DNA of 64,000 nt from Acidobacteriota bacterium (GCA_004298115.1 SCRJ01000130.1:1-64000), one strand, 5' to 3'; positions 8,351 to 17,652 are shown, numbered from the stretch's first letter. Notes: generated by a model not told the origin, from the letters alone. Numbers and translations are program-made.

Positions 8351-9736
8351 GTGGCTCTATCGATCTCAGGACAGGGTCCGCGCGGCCGCGGCCGCCTGGT
8401 TCTCGTCGCCGTCGTGCTCGTCGTCGCCGGGCTCGCTCTCGCCGGCGCGTTGCGCCGGGGGCCGGCGCCCGCGGTCGTGATCACGAGCGATCACGAGGCG
8501 ATCGGACCCGCCACGACGATCACGGCCCACTTCTCGGAGCCGACGGGCGGTCTCGGCGCGGTGAAGCTCGAGCTGGTCCAGGGCGAGCGCTCGGTCGTTC
8601 TCGCCGAGCGGCGCTTCGCGCGCAGTGGCCCTTTCTCCCTGCTGCGCGGCCGCGTCACGGCCGAGACCGACCTCACCGGAACGGCCGGGCGGAAGGCGCA
8701 GGAGTGGTTGAAAGAGGGCGAGGCGGTGGTGCGGGCCACGGCGGACAGGATGGCCGGACCCCTGCGTTCGGGCGCCCCGGTGGTCGTCGAGAAGCGCATG
8801 GCCGTGCTGCTGCGGCCGCCAAGTCTCGAGCTGCTGTCGCGGCAGCACTACGTCCGCCAGGGCGGTTCCGGCGTCGTGGTGTTCCGCGTCGGCGAGGGCG
8901 TGGCGCGCTCGGGCGTTCGCGCCGGCGCCACGGAGTCGCTTTCCTTCCCGCTGCCGGGTGGCGGGCCCGGCGAGCGGTTCGCGCTGTTCGCCGTGCCCTG
9001 GGAGCTCGACGACGTCGGGCAGGTGCGGCTGTTCGCCGAGGACGCGGCCGGCAACCGCAGCGAGCTGCCGTTCGTGGACCTGTTCAAGAAGGCGCCGCCG
9101 CGCACCGATACGATCGACCTGAGCGACGACTTCCTCGCCCGGGTCGTCCCCGCGATCGCGAGCCAGACGCCGGGGTTCGACGCCAGCGGCTCGCTCCTCG
9201 ACCAGTACCTGCGGATCAACGGGGAGGAGCGGCGGGCGGTTCTCGCGAAGATCGCGGCGCTCGCGAAGGACACGCAGGCGGCGTTTTTGTGGCGCGGCGC
9301 GTTCCTCCAGATGCCGGACACGCAGCGCCGGGCGGGCTTCGCGGAGACCCGGACCTACCTGTACCACGGCAAGGCGGTGGACCACCAGACGCACCTCGGC
9401 CTCGACCTCGCCTCCACCGAGCACGCGCCGGTGCCCGCCGCCAACTCCGGTCGGGTGGTGTTCGCCGGCTGGCTCGTCATCTACGGCAACGCCGTGATCG
9501 TCGACCACGGCTACGGGTTGATGAGCCTGTACGGCCACATGTCCGCGATCTCGGTGAAGCCCGGCGACGTGGTCGCCAAGGGGCAGCAGCTCGGCAACAG
9601 CGGCTCGACCGGCCTCGCGGGCGGCGACCATCTCCACCTCGAGATCTTCGTCCAGGGCAAGTCGGTGAACCCGCTCGAGTGGCTCGACGAGCACTGGATC
9701 CGCGACAACATCGCGAACAAGATCAAGCTGCCATAG
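8351..9736 (+). CDS. Membrane-anchored M23 (LytM/LysM-type) metallopeptidase
   Basis: 461 residues. One N-terminal membrane segment (about residues 15-35) anchors a periplasmic protein. The middle part, about residues 40-250, is beta-rich without a recognised domain. The C-terminal M23 domain has the zinc ligands His348 and Asp352 in HLGLD, and His427/His429 in GGDHLHLE. The sequence GYGLMSLYGHMS, typical of the family, lies between them. Such enzymes cut peptide cross-links in peptidoglycan or act as inactive activators of amidases; here all ligands are present, so activity is likely. The GTG at 8351 follows a GGGGGG stretch by 8 nt. An ATG at 8343 is out of frame. Confidence 0.85.
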   Translation: MALSISGQGPRGRGRLVLVAVVLVVAGLALAGALRRGPAPAVVITSDHEAIGPATTITAHFSEPTGGLGAVKLELVQGERSVVLAERRFARSGPFSLLRGRVTAETDLTGTAGRKAQEWLKEGEAVVRATADRMAGPLRSGAPVVVEKRMAVLLRPPSLELLSRQHYVRQGGSGVVVFRVGEGVARSGVRAGATESLSFPLPGGGPGERFALFAVPWELDDVGQVRLFAEDAAGNRSELPFVDLFKKAPPRTDTIDLSDDFLARVVPAIASQTPGFDASGSLLDQYLRINGEERRAVLAKIAALAKDTQAAFLWRGAFLQMPDTQRRAGFAETRTYLYHGKAVDHQTHLGLDLASTEHAPVPAANSGRVVFAGWLVIYGNAVIVDHGYGLMSLYGHMSAISVKPGDVVAKGQQLGNSGSTGLAGGDHLHLEIFVQGKSVNPLEWLDEHWIRDNIANKIKLP

Positions 9737-9797
9737 GGGCGTGGTCTGTGGTCCGTGGCCAGTGGTGCGAGACGGCCGCCCGCGGCGCCATGTGGCG

Positions 9798-9803
9798 TAG
9801 ACT
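9798..9803 (+). promoter_or_regulatory. Leaderless-type -10 box for the thioesterase
   Basis: TAGACT is followed by exactly 6 nt and the ATG at 9810. No ribosome-binding site can be recognised in the gap. The same TAGACT hexamer occurs as a probable -10 before the lipoprotein parvulin and before isocitrate dehydrogenase. Confidence 0.5.
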
Positions 9804-9809
9804 CGGGGC

Positions 9810-10274
9810 ATGAGCGAGCAGAGCCTGCAGGAGCGTTACGCGCCGGCGACCCGCTGCTTCGGCTGCGGGCCGGCGAACCCGGAGGGGCTGCGGATCAGAA
9901 GCTTCGTGCGCGGCGACGAGGTCGTCTGCGAGTGGACGCCGGCGCAGCGCCACGAGGCGTTCGACGGCGCGCTCAACGGCGGCATCATCGGGACGCTGTT
10001 CGACTGCCACTGCAACTGGACGGCGGCGCACCACCTGATGGGCGCGAGCGGGGCGGAGGCGCCGCCGTGCACGGTGACCGCCGAGTACCGGGTCGTTCTC
10101 AAACGCCCGACGTCGTCGCGCGGTCCGGTCACGGTGCGGGCGAAGGTCGTGGAGGCGAGCGCCGACCGGGCCGTGGTCGAGGGCGTGATGGAGAGCGGTG
10201 GCGTGACGACCGCGACCTGCCGCGGCGTCTTCGTGGCGGTGCGCGAGGGGCACCCCGCGTTCCACCGTTGGTGA
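9810..10274 (+). CDS. PaaI-type hotdog-fold thioesterase
   Basis: The 154-residue protein has an N-terminal CFGCGPANPEGLR motif common in PaaI/YbgC-like hotdog proteins. The hotdog core begins at HEAFDGALNGGIIGTLFDCH, where other members usually have HGG at the active-site turn; here it is NGG. The later strands TAEYRVVLKRPT and VRAKVVEAS fit the double-hotdog substrate strand pattern. It is probably a cytoplasmic acyl-CoA thioesterase. The substrate is unknown and the genomic neighbours do not indicate a pathway. Confidence 0.75.
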   Translation: MSEQSLQERYAPATRCFGCGPANPEGLRIRSFVRGDEVVCEWTPAQRHEAFDGALNGGIIGTLFDCHCNWTAAHHLMGASGAEAPPCTVTAEYRVVLKRPTSSRGPVTVRAKVVEASADRAVVEGVMESGGVTTATCRGVFVAVREGHPAFHRW

Positions 10275-10332
10275 ACGTCCGGCGGCCGGGGCCGGGGGGG
10301 AGACGAGAGGGTGCGGCCGGCTTCGGCGGATG

Positions 10333-10341
10333 TGCTATAAG
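10333..10341 (+). promoter_or_regulatory. Extended -10 / leaderless promoter for the Cys-rich protein
   Basis: TG-C-TATAAG (TATAAG at 10336-10341) is an extended -10 element followed by 6 nt and the ATG at 10348. This is the strongest example of the TANNNT-N6-ATG arrangement in the window. Confidence 0.55.
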
Positions 10342-10347
10342 GTAGCT

Positions 10348-10812
10348 ATGCCCGACCGCAAGTACAGGCACAGCGGCTATCAGGACGAGGAGCGCCGCGA
10401 GCCGCGCCGCGACGATCGTGGACCTGCGGGCGGGGGGCCGCGCGAGCGCCCGGAAGGGCCGCGGGGACGTGGCCTCGGGGCGCCGACCGTGACCGTGTTC
10501 CGTTGCCGGATGTGCGGCACGCGACAGCAGCTTGCCGGATCGGTGGCGCTGGACGCCGTCTGCTCGAGCTGCGGCAACGACCTGCACACCTGCTCGAACT
10601 GCATCCACTTCGACACCTCCCGCCCCAAGGAGTGCCGCAAGCCGGTCCTCGAGCGCGTCACCAACAAGACGAGGCGCAACGCCTGCGAGCTGATGACCCC
10701 CAACACGGTGCAGGAGTTCGCCTCCGACCGACCGGTGGCGGTCACACCGGAGGGCAGCGCCGTGTCGAGTCCGCGCGCCGCGTTCGACGCGCTCTTCAAC
10801 AAGAAGAAGTAG
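10348..10812 (+). CDS. Small Cys-rich, zinc-ribbon-like protein of unknown function
   Basis: 154 residues. The first 45 are strongly charged and Arg/Gly-rich, probably disordered or nucleic-acid binding. The middle carries eight cysteines: C53xxC56, C72xxC75, C82xxC85, C96 and C113, with histidines 80 and 87. This suggests two zinc sites or a zinc ribbon plus a further cluster. After that comes a lysine-ending tail (FNKKK). There is no signal peptide or membrane segment. I do not recognise the family. The pattern, with the basic N-terminus, fits a nucleic-acid or ribosome-associated protein, but this is only inference. The start is fixed by the TATAAG box 6 nt upstream. Confidence 0.65.
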   Translation: MPDRKYRHSGYQDEERREPRRDDRGPAGGGPRERPEGPRGRGLGAPTVTVFRCRMCGTRQQLAGSVALDAVCSSCGNDLHTCSNCIHFDTSRPKECRKPVLERVTNKTRRNACELMTPNTVQEFASDRPVAVTPEGSAVSSPRAAFDALFNKKK

Positions 10813-10967
10813 GCCCGGCTCGCGCCCTTCGCCGGGGTCGCCGAGAGCGTTCTCGGCGGCGGGTCGGGTGGAGGGGCGTCCCTGTCGTCCTCGCCCGCGG
10901 GCGGGGAGGGCCCCGGGGCGCTGGGAGGTGGGGGGCGCCCCGAGGCCGGTGACGCGCGCGGGATCGG

Positions 10968-12149
10968 TCAGTCCATCTGGCGGCGCAGGTACGTCGGCGT
11001 GTCGAGCTCGGAGAAATTGCCCACGTTGACGCCGTAGTCGTTCGGCAGGTTCGCCGGCAAGTACGGGCTCGCGGCCTCGGGCTGCTTCTCCGGCCTCGTC
11101 GTCTCCCGGGTGGTCGCCCGCTCGGGTGGGCGCGCCGGCCGGTCCTCGGCGCTCGCGCCGAACCCGGTCGCGACGACGGTGACCTGGATCCTCGACTCGA
11201 GCTCCTCGCGCTGCCCGTACCCGAACAGGAACAGGCAGTCGGGCGAGCAACGCTTGGCGATGTACTCGGCGGCATCGTTGATCTCGGCGATCGTCGTGTC
11301 GCGCCCGCCGATGAAGTTCACCAGCACCCGCTGGGCGCCCTCGAGCGAGGCCTCCTCGAGCAACGGCGAGGAGAACGCCTGCTGCGCCGCTTCGATGGCG
11401 CGGTGTTCGCCCTGGCCCTGGCCGATGCCCATCAACGCCATCCCGCCGCCGCGCATCACGGTCTCGACGTCGGCGAAGTCGCGGTTGATGATCCCGGTCT
11501 CGTTGATGATGTCCGAGATCCCCTCGACGCCGTGCCGCAGCGCCTCGTCGGCGAGCTGGAACGCCTCCTCCACCGACACCTGCGGCCCGACCATCTGGAG
11601 CAGGCGCGAGTTCGGCACCGTGATCAAGGTGTCCACGCACGTGCGCAGCTCCTCGATCCCCTTGTCGGCGATGCGCGCTTTGCGAGAGCCCTCGAAGGCG
11701 AACGGCTTGGTGACCACCGCGACCGTAAGGGCGCCCGCGTCGCGGGCGAGGTTGCCAATCACCGGCGCCGCGCCCGTCCCGGTGCCGCCGCCCATGCCGG
11801 CGGCGATGAAGACCATGTCGGCCCCCTCGATGCACTCGATGAGCTCCTCGGTGCGGTCGAGCGCGGCGCGGTTGGCGGCCTCGGGATCGCAGCCGGCGCC
11901 GAGCGCCTTGCCGCGCGAGTTCGGGGTCACGAGCTGCAGACGCACCCCCGCCCGGCTCGCGCGCAGCGCTTGACCGTCGGTGTTCACCGCGATGAACTCG
12001 ACGCCCTTGATGCCGGCGGCGATCATGCGGTTCACCGCGTTGCAGCCGCCGCCGCCGACGCCCACGACCTTGATCAGGGCCGGCGAGGACTCGTCGGCGA
12101 TGGTGATCGTGGGGTTCGAACTGCCCTTCGAATCGTCAAACGTGATCAC
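10968..12149 (-). CDS. ftsZ: Cell division GTPase FtsZ
   Basis: 393-residue tubulin homologue that polymerises into the Z ring at midcell. The tubulin GTP-binding signature GGGTGTGAAPVIG is intact, as are the N-terminal GVGGGGCNAVNRM and the T7-loop region. The core is followed by a short charged, Pro-rich linker (about residues 325-370). The C-terminal peptide LDTPTYLRRQMD binds FtsA/ZipA-type partners. The start is the GTG at 12149 with GGGGAGGTGG 5-6 nt upstream; its first base follows the last coding bases of ftsA, and the ftsA stop overlaps it as GTGA. It is the last gene of the dcw operon. A perfect hairpin at 10839-10858, between it and the convergent Cys-rich gene, could be a weak terminator. 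Confidence 0.97.
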   Translation of the reverse strand: MITFDDSKGSSNPTITIADESSPALIKVVGVGGGGCNAVNRMIAAGIKGVEFIAVNTDGQALRASRAGVRLQLVTPNSRGKALGAGCDPEAANRAALDRTEELIECIEGADMVFIAAGMGGGTGTGAAPVIGNLARDAGALTVAVVTKPFAFEGSRKARIADKGIEELRTCVDTLITVPNSRLLQMVGPQVSVEEAFQLADEALRHGVEGISDIINETGIINRDFADVETVMRGGGMALMGIGQGQGEHRAIEAAQQAFSSPLLEEASLEGAQRVLVNFIGGRDTTIAEINDAAEYIAKRCSPDCLFLFGYGQREELESRIQVTVVATGFGASAEDRPARPPERATTRETTRPEKQPEAASPYLPANLPNDYGVNVGNFSELDTPTYLRRQMD

Positions 12150-13411
12150 AATCCACCTCCCCTTTTCGCAAGAACCTTGCGTGAAATTCGTGTCCACAAC
12201 CCTTCGCGGTGTCGCCTCTCGCGCACCTGCGGCACCGCGGCCGGGAGCAAGAGGCTGCGTCCATGCACGAGCAGCCCGACGGCCACGGCCGGCGAGCGCG
12301 CAGGCAGCTCCGAGCTCGCGAGCAGGTGCGTGGCGTCCGGGACGCCTTCCAGGTCGCCGAGCCGCGCCCGCTTGACGAAGACCTCTTCCGCGAGGGCGGC
12401 GAGCCCTTCGAGATGGGCGCCGCCGCCCGAGAGCACGACGCCGGTGCACGGCGCATCCTGCGGAATCTGGCGCCACACCTCGGCGGCGATCAGCTCGAAC
12501 GTCTCCTGCATGCGCAAGCGGATGGTCTTGCACAGCTCGCGGCGCGAGATCACGTGCGTGCCTCGCCCTTCGATCGTCGGGACCGAGATCGTTTCCTCCT
12601 CCCCGACATCGCCGAGGAGCATCGTGCCGGCCTCGCGCTTGGCTTTCTCCGCCCCGGCCGCCGTCGTCTGAAAGCGGTGCACGAGGTCGTCGTTGATCTT
12701 GTTGCCGCCGATCGGGAAGCTGCCGGATGCGAGGAGCTTGTCACCGGAGTACGCCGCATAGCTTGTCGTGCCGTAGCCGATGTCGATCACGATCGCGCCC
12801 AGCCGGCGCTCGTCCGCGGTCAGTGTGGCGTCGGCGGCGGCGACGGGGGCGAAGAGGAACTCCTCGACCGCGAGACCGGCCTCGTTGATCGCCTTCTCGA
12901 TGGTGCGGACCGGGCTCTCCTGGCAGGTGAGCACGTAGGCGTCCACCGCCAACTGTCGCCCGACCATCGCCTGGGGGTCGAGGAGGCCGTCCTGGTCGTC
13001 GAGAGCGTAGGTCGGCGACACGACGTTGAGGACGGTGTGACCCGCGGGGAGGGGCTGCCGGCGTACGGCGTCGTGCAGCGTCTCGAGGTCGGCCATCGTC
13101 ACCTCGCGCTGGCGTGCGCCCATGGAGATCGCGGCGCGCGTGAGTCGCCCGCTGATGAAGATCCCGGCCACCGACGCGACCACCTTCTCGGCCGGCAGCT
13201 TGGCCATGAGTTCCGCCTCTTCGGCCGCCGCCTTGATCGCCGCCGCCACCGGCTTCATCTGCACGACCTGTCCGGAGCGCATCCCGGACGAGGGGGCGAG
13301 GCCGACGCCGCGGATCACCATCTCGTCGCTTTCCGAGAGCTCGGCGATGAGGGCGAGCACCCGGTAGTTCCCGACGTCGAGGGCGGCGAGGACGCGAGGG
13401 CCCTGCGCCAT
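12146..13411 (-). CDS. ftsA: Cell division protein FtsA
   Basis: 421-residue actin-like ATPase that tethers FtsZ to the membrane and recruits later divisome proteins. The N-terminal AALDVGNYRVLALIAE is the phosphate-1 region, though the usual IG(T/S)SK is modified to VGNYR. IDIGYGTTSYA is the second phosphate loop, and VVLSGGGAHLEG the adenosine-binding motif. The 1C domain (SHS2) lies about residues 80-160. The C-terminal WTRISRKVLAKR helix is amphipathic and fits the membrane-targeting tail. It overlaps ftsQ by TGATG and ftsZ by GTGA, so translation is probably coupled. Confidence 0.95.
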   Translation of the reverse strand: MAQGPRVLAALDVGNYRVLALIAELSESDEMVIRGVGLAPSSGMRSGQVVQMKPVAAAIKAAAEEAELMAKLPAEKVVASVAGIFISGRLTRAAISMGARQREVTMADLETLHDAVRRQPLPAGHTVLNVVSPTYALDDQDGLLDPQAMVGRQLAVDAYVLTCQESPVRTIEKAINEAGLAVEEFLFAPVAAADATLTADERRLGAIVIDIGYGTTSYAAYSGDKLLASGSFPIGGNKINDDLVHRFQTTAAGAEKAKREAGTMLLGDVGEEETISVPTIEGRGTHVISRRELCKTIRLRMQETFELIAAEVWRQIPQDAPCTGVVLSGGGAHLEGLAALAEEVFVKRARLGDLEGVPDATHLLASSELPARSPAVAVGLLVHGRSLLLPAAVPQVRERRHREGLWTRISRKVLAKRGGGL

Positions 13412-14127
13412 CAGTTCTCCCCTTCCGGCGGCGCCGCGGCCGGGAGCACCGCGACCAGCCCGGAGACGCGCGCGTCGAGCCTGACCGGCGCCGGCCGCGT
13501 CGCGGTCCAGGCGGCGAGCACCCGGCGCGCGGACACGAGACCGGAGGGCTTGGACGGGTCGGCGAGCACGGGCAACGCGGTGCCGGCAAAGTGAAGTGTG
13601 ACATCGCTGGGGCCGATCCGTTCGATCCGTTCGAGGTGCGCCCCCCACGCGCGTTCGAGCGCGGGGACGGCGGCGAGCACGACCGCTCTCTCCTCGGGGA
13701 ACGGGGCGAAGCCGTCGAGCTCCAACGACGGGGCGCCGCCGGCGGCCGGTGCGAGGATCCGCCCGTCGGCGCCCAGGAGGCGGCGAACGCCGGCGTCGAC
13801 CGCCACCGCGACCGGCTCGCGCTCGGTCACGGCGCAGGTGACGACGCCGTCGAGCGACACCTGCACGGAGGCGTCGGCGACCCACGGCACGGCGAGCACG
13901 CTCGCCCGCAGCGCCCCGGCGCGAGCGGCGACGGTCGGACTGCCGAGCGCCGCCCGCAGCACCGTCTCGACCTCGCTCGCGGGGAAGCGTTTCGCGCCCG
14001 AGACGCGGATCTCGCGCACCTGGAGCGCGGCGGCGAGGCCTCCTGCGACCGCCAGCGCCGCCGCGGCCTGCAGCAGGCGGGTGGCGAGGCGACGCCAGGG
14101 GCGGCGGTGACGCACGGGCCCGCTCAC
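13411..14127 (-). CDS. ftsQ: Cell division protein FtsQ/DivIB
   Basis: 238 residues with a short Arg-rich cytoplasmic N-terminus, one membrane helix (about residues 18-38), then a periplasmic POTRA domain that begins at LQVREIRVSGAKRFPASEV. The beta domain follows, with TEREPVAVA and DGRILAP, both usual in FtsQ. It links the early and late divisome and binds FtsL/FtsB. The GTG start overlaps the murC stop (GTGA). murB and ddl, which often sit between murC and ftsQ, are absent here. Confidence 0.9.
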   Translation of the reverse strand: MSGPVRHRRPWRRLATRLLQAAAALAVAGGLAAALQVREIRVSGAKRFPASEVETVLRAALGSPTVAARAGALRASVLAVPWVADASVQVSLDGVVTCAVTEREPVAVAVDAGVRRLLGADGRILAPAAGGAPSLELDGFAPFPEERAVVLAAVPALERAWGAHLERIERIGPSDVTLHFAGTALPVLADPSKPSGLVSARRVLAAWTATRPAPVRLDARVSGLVAVLPAAAPPEGEN

Positions 14128-15500
14128 CGCTCGCCCTCCGCAAGCCACTGCTCGCCGAGGCGCACGACGTTGCCGGCGCCCATCGTGACGAGCACGTCGC
14201 CCGGGCGCAACAGAGCGCGCAGCTCCGTCAGCGCCGCGTCGAACGAGTCTACGGGCCGCGCGTCGCGGTGTCCGGCGCGGCGCGCGGCGTCGACGACGAG
14301 CGCCGCGGTCACGCCGGGGACCGGCTGTTCGCGGGCCGGGTAGATGGGGAGGATCACGACCACGTCGGCGCCGAGCAGGGCGTCTCCGAACTCGCGGGCG
14401 AACGCCCGTGTGCGCGAGAACAGGTGGGGCTGGAACGCGACGACGACGCGCGCGTCCGGGAAGCTCTGGCGGGCCGCCTGCAACGTCGCGGCGACCTCGC
14501 TCGGGTGGTGGGCGTAGTCGTCGACGAGGACGACGCCCTCCCTCTCGCCCTTGCGCTCGAAACGGCGGGCGACGCCGGCGAAGCCGGCGACGGCGGCCGC
14601 GATCTCGTCGAAGGGGATGTCGATCTCGAGCGCGGCCGCGACGGCTCCGAGCGCGTTGGCGAGCATGTGGCGGCCGGCCAGAGGAAGCGTGAGCTCCCCG
14701 AGCTCGTCGCCGCGGGCCAGAACGCGGCACGCGGCGCCGCGTTCCGAGAGGCGCACCGAGCGCCCCTGGACGTCGGCCTGCGGCGAGAAGCCGTACGTCA
14801 CGGTGCGGCGTTCGAACCTGGGCAGGAGGCGCCGCACGCCGGGATCGTCGAGGCAGGCGACGACCGCGCCGTAGAACGGCACGCGGTTGGCGAAGGTGAC
14901 GAACGCGTCCTCCATGGCCTCGACCGAGCCGTAGGTGTCGAGATGTTCGGCCTCGACCGTCGTAATGACGGCGAGGGCGGGGAACAGCGCCAGGAACGAG
15001 CGGTCGAACTCGTCGGCCTCGCACACCAGGTACTCGGAGCGTCCGAGACGCGCGTGGGCGCCGAGAAAGTGCATCCGACCCCCGACGACGACCGTCGGGT
15101 CGAGGCCGGCCTGCGTCAGCACGAAGCCGGTCAGCGAGGTCGTGGTTGTCTTGCCGTGGGTTCCCGCCACCGCGATGCTCCACTTCAGACGGGAGATCTC
15201 GCCGAGCATCTCGGCGCGGCGGATCACGCCGATGCCGAGCCCGTGAGCGGCTTTCACCTCCGCGTTGTCGGGCGACACCGCCGAGGAGTGAACCAGGACC
15301 TGGACGCCGTGGAGGTGAGCGGGGTCGTGCCCGATCGCCACCGGGATGCCGAGGCTCTCGAGGCGCGCCGTGGCTTCGCTGGCGGCGAGGTCGCACCCGG
15401 AGACGACGAACCCCTCGCTGTGGAGCAGCTCGGCGAGGCCGCACATGCCGGCGCCGCCGATGCCGGCGAAGTGGAGATGGCGGACGTGCCCGAAGTTCAT
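14124..15500 (-). CDS. murC: UDP-N-acetylmuramate--L-alanine ligase
   Basis: 458 residues. It adds L-alanine to UDP-MurNAc in the cytoplasm, the first step of the peptide stem. The N-terminal Rossmann motif is HFAGIGGAGMCGLAELL. The ATP loop AGTHGKTTTTSL and the Mg/carbamate region EADEFDRSFL follow. The C-terminal domain carries VDDYAHHPSEV and FQPHLFSRT, all diagnostic for MurC. It overlaps murG by ATGA and ftsQ by GTGA. Confidence 0.97.
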   Translation of the reverse strand: MNFGHVRHLHFAGIGGAGMCGLAELLHSEGFVVSGCDLAASEATARLESLGIPVAIGHDPAHLHGVQVLVHSSAVSPDNAEVKAAHGLGIGVIRRAEMLGEISRLKWSIAVAGTHGKTTTTSLTGFVLTQAGLDPTVVVGGRMHFLGAHARLGRSEYLVCEADEFDRSFLALFPALAVITTVEAEHLDTYGSVEAMEDAFVTFANRVPFYGAVVACLDDPGVRRLLPRFERRTVTYGFSPQADVQGRSVRLSERGAACRVLARGDELGELTLPLAGRHMLANALGAVAAALEIDIPFDEIAAAVAGFAGVARRFERKGEREGVVLVDDYAHHPSEVAATLQAARQSFPDARVVVAFQPHLFSRTRAFAREFGDALLGADVVVILPIYPAREQPVPGVTAALVVDAARRAGHRDARPVDSFDAALTELRALLRPGDVLVTMGAGNVVRLGEQWLAEGER

Positions 15501-16579
15501 GAGTGCGCGCCTCCACTGCCGGTCCTCTCCAGTACGAGGCGCGCGACCGCAGCGGCCGCGTCCGGGCGTGCCAGGCGGCCGGCGGCGACCCCGCGCTCGA
15601 CCAGAGCCTCCGGGGCCGCGAGCATGGCGGCCAGCGCGGCGGCGATCCGCGAGGTCGTCGCCTCGTGCTCCTGCAGCACGTCGGCGCCGCCGGTCGCGGC
15701 GAAGGCGCGGGCGTTGGCGAGCTGGTGCCCGTGGGCCGCGGCCGCGAACGGGACCAGCAGCGCCGCCCGCCGCGCCGCGGCCAGCTCGGCGATCGTGAGC
15801 GCGCCGGCGCGGGCGATCACGAGCACGGCCTCGGCCATCGCCTCGGCGGGGCGCTCCAGGAACGCCACCACCTCGGCCGGTGTGCCGCGGACGGCGTAGC
15901 GCTCCCGCACCTCGGCGGCCCAGCGTGGGCCGGCTTGATGCACGACGCGCGGCAGGGACCCGCGGCGGGCGAGCTCGGCGAACGCGTCCGGGAGCGCGGC
16001 GTTGAGGAACGCCGAGCCCTGGCTGCCGCCGGTCACCAGCACGGAGACCGGGGCGGTCCGCGGTGCGGGGACCGAGAAGAACTCCGGGCGGACCGGGTTT
16101 CCGGTCCAGCTCGCCGGCAGCGAGGGAAACGCCGCGACCGCCTCGGCGAAGCCGCACGCCACCGCGACCGACCACGGTGCGAGGAATCGGTTGGCGACGC
16201 CGGGGCGGGCGTTCTGCTCCTGGAGGACGACCGGCAGGCCGAGCGCCCCGGCGGCCAGAGCCCCGGGCAGCGAGGCGTAGCCGCCGACCGCGAGGACGGC
16301 GGCGGCGCGGCGGCGCGCCAGGAACGCGAGCGCCCGGACGATCGCCGGCAGCAGTTGCAGCGCCGCCGCCGCCTGCTCTCCGCGGGAGCGCGCGACGGCC
16401 CCGCTGACCGCGAGGAGGCGGATCGGAATGCCGGCCTGGGGCACCCGCACCGCTTCCATGCCCCGTTGCGCGCCCAGCCATGACACCCCGGCGCCGGCGC
16501 GCTCGAGCTCCGCGGCCACGGCGAGGCCCGGGAAGAGGTGGCCCCCGGTGCCGCCGCCGGCGATGACGATCTCGGTCAC
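15497..16579 (-). CDS. murG: Lipid II-forming GlcNAc transferase MurG
   Basis: 360-residue GT-B glycosyltransferase that transfers GlcNAc from UDP-GlcNAc to lipid I on the inner face of the membrane. The N-terminal IAGGGTGGHLFPGLAVAAEL and GGYASLPGALAA are the lipid-side motifs. VTGGSQGS, then the C-terminal IARAGALTIAELAA and HQLANARAF motifs, belong to the UDP-GlcNAc half. The GTG start is chosen because it overlaps the ftsW stop (GTGA) and aligns with the family N-terminus. Confidence 0.96.
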   Translation of the reverse strand: MTEIVIAGGGTGGHLFPGLAVAAELERAGAGVSWLGAQRGMEAVRVPQAGIPIRLLAVSGAVARSRGEQAAAALQLLPAIVRALAFLARRRAAAVLAVGGYASLPGALAAGALGLPVVLQEQNARPGVANRFLAPWSVAVACGFAEAVAAFPSLPASWTGNPVRPEFFSVPAPRTAPVSVLVTGGSQGSAFLNAALPDAFAELARRGSLPRVVHQAGPRWAAEVRERYAVRGTPAEVVAFLERPAEAMAEAVLVIARAGALTIAELAAARRAALLVPFAAAAHGHQLANARAFAATGGADVLQEHEATTSRIAAALAAMLAAPEALVERGVAAGRLARPDAAAAVARLVLERTGSGGAHS

Positions 16580-17652
16580 GCCCCCTCCTTGCCGATGTTG
16601 AGCAGGAGGCCGACGGCGACGAGGGTCAGCATCACGTCGGAGCCGCCGGCGGAAAGCAGCGGCAGCGGCAGCCCCTTCGCCGGCAGGAGCTTGAGGCAAA
16701 CCGAGACGTTGAGGAGAGCCTGGACGCCGAGGGTCACGGCGAGCCCGCCGGCCAACAGCGCGGCGGCCGGCGTCCCGGCGTGGCGGACCGCGACGAGGGC
16801 GCGGCTCACGATGATGCCGAGGACCGCAAGGGTGGCCAGCGTGCCGAGAAGGCCAAGCTCCTCGCCGATGACGGCGAAGATGAAATCGGTGTGCGGCTGG
16901 GGGAGGTAGAAGAGCTTCTGCAGGCTCTGGCCGAGGCCGCGGCCGAGGATGCCGCCGCCGCCGATCGCGATCAGCGACTGCTGCACCTGGTAGCTGGTCT
17001 CGCCGAAGAAGGTGCGAAGGCGTTCGACGCGGTAGGGTTTGATCGCCACCGCGATCAGGAACACGAGGGAGGCCGCAGCCGCAAGTCCGGCCAGCGGGCG
17101 CACCGGGACGTCCGCGAGGAGCAGGATGGCGACCGCCGCCACCAGGAGAAGGACCGCGGACCCGAGATCGGGCTCGACCAGGACGAGACCGACCGTGAGG
17201 GCGATCATGCCGAGGGCGAGGCGGTGCGCCTTGCGCCGCGCCTTGCGGTCGGCGTACGGGCGGCCGAGGAGGGCGGCCAGCGCGAGCGGCAACGTCACCT
17301 TGGCGATCGCCGACGGCTGGATCGAGCTGACCGGCAGCTGCAGCCAACGGTGGGTGGCGGCCACCGGCGCCTGGAGGAACGCCGCCGCGAGCGCGGCCCA
17401 TGTCGCCGCGAGCAGCGGGAACGCCACCTTCCAGCTCGTGAGCTTGTCGAGAGGAACGAAGGTCGCCGCCAGCATCGCGGCGAGGCCGAGCAGCACTGCG
17501 AGCAGCTGCCGGAAGGCGAACTCGTACTCCCAGAGGTGGTAGGACTCGCGGGCGAGCGGGCCGGACGCCGAGGCCACCATCACGACGCCGACCGCCGCGG
17601 TGAGGACCGTGGCGCCGAGGAGCGTGCGGTCGATCCGCCGGGTCTGCGGCAT
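16576..17652 (-). CDS. ftsW: SEDS glycosyltransferase FtsW
   Basis: 358-residue polytopic membrane protein of the SEDS family, about 10 membrane helices, the septal peptidoglycan polymerase that works with FtsI. Conserved regions are HRWLQLPVSSIQPSAIAK, LVEPDLGSAVLL, and PQPHTDFIFAVIGEELGLLG. GGSDVMLTLVAVGLLLNI forms the C-terminus. It starts at the ATG overlapping the murD stop (TGATG). RodA is the alternative, but the dcw position makes FtsW the clear choice. Confidence 0.95.
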   Translation of the reverse strand: MPQTRRIDRTLLGATVLTAAVGVVMVASASGPLARESYHLWEYEFAFRQLLAVLLGLAAMLAATFVPLDKLTSWKVAFPLLAATWAALAAAFLQAPVAATHRWLQLPVSSIQPSAIAKVTLPLALAALLGRPYADRKARRKAHRLALGMIALTVGLVLVEPDLGSAVLLLVAAVAILLLADVPVRPLAGLAAAASLVFLIAVAIKPYRVERLRTFFGETSYQVQQSLIAIGGGGILGRGLGQSLQKLFYLPQPHTDFIFAVIGEELGLLGTLATLAVLGIIVSRALVAVRHAGTPAAALLAGGLAVTLGVQALLNVSVCLKLLPAKGLPLPLLSAGGSDVMLTLVAVGLLLNIGKEGA

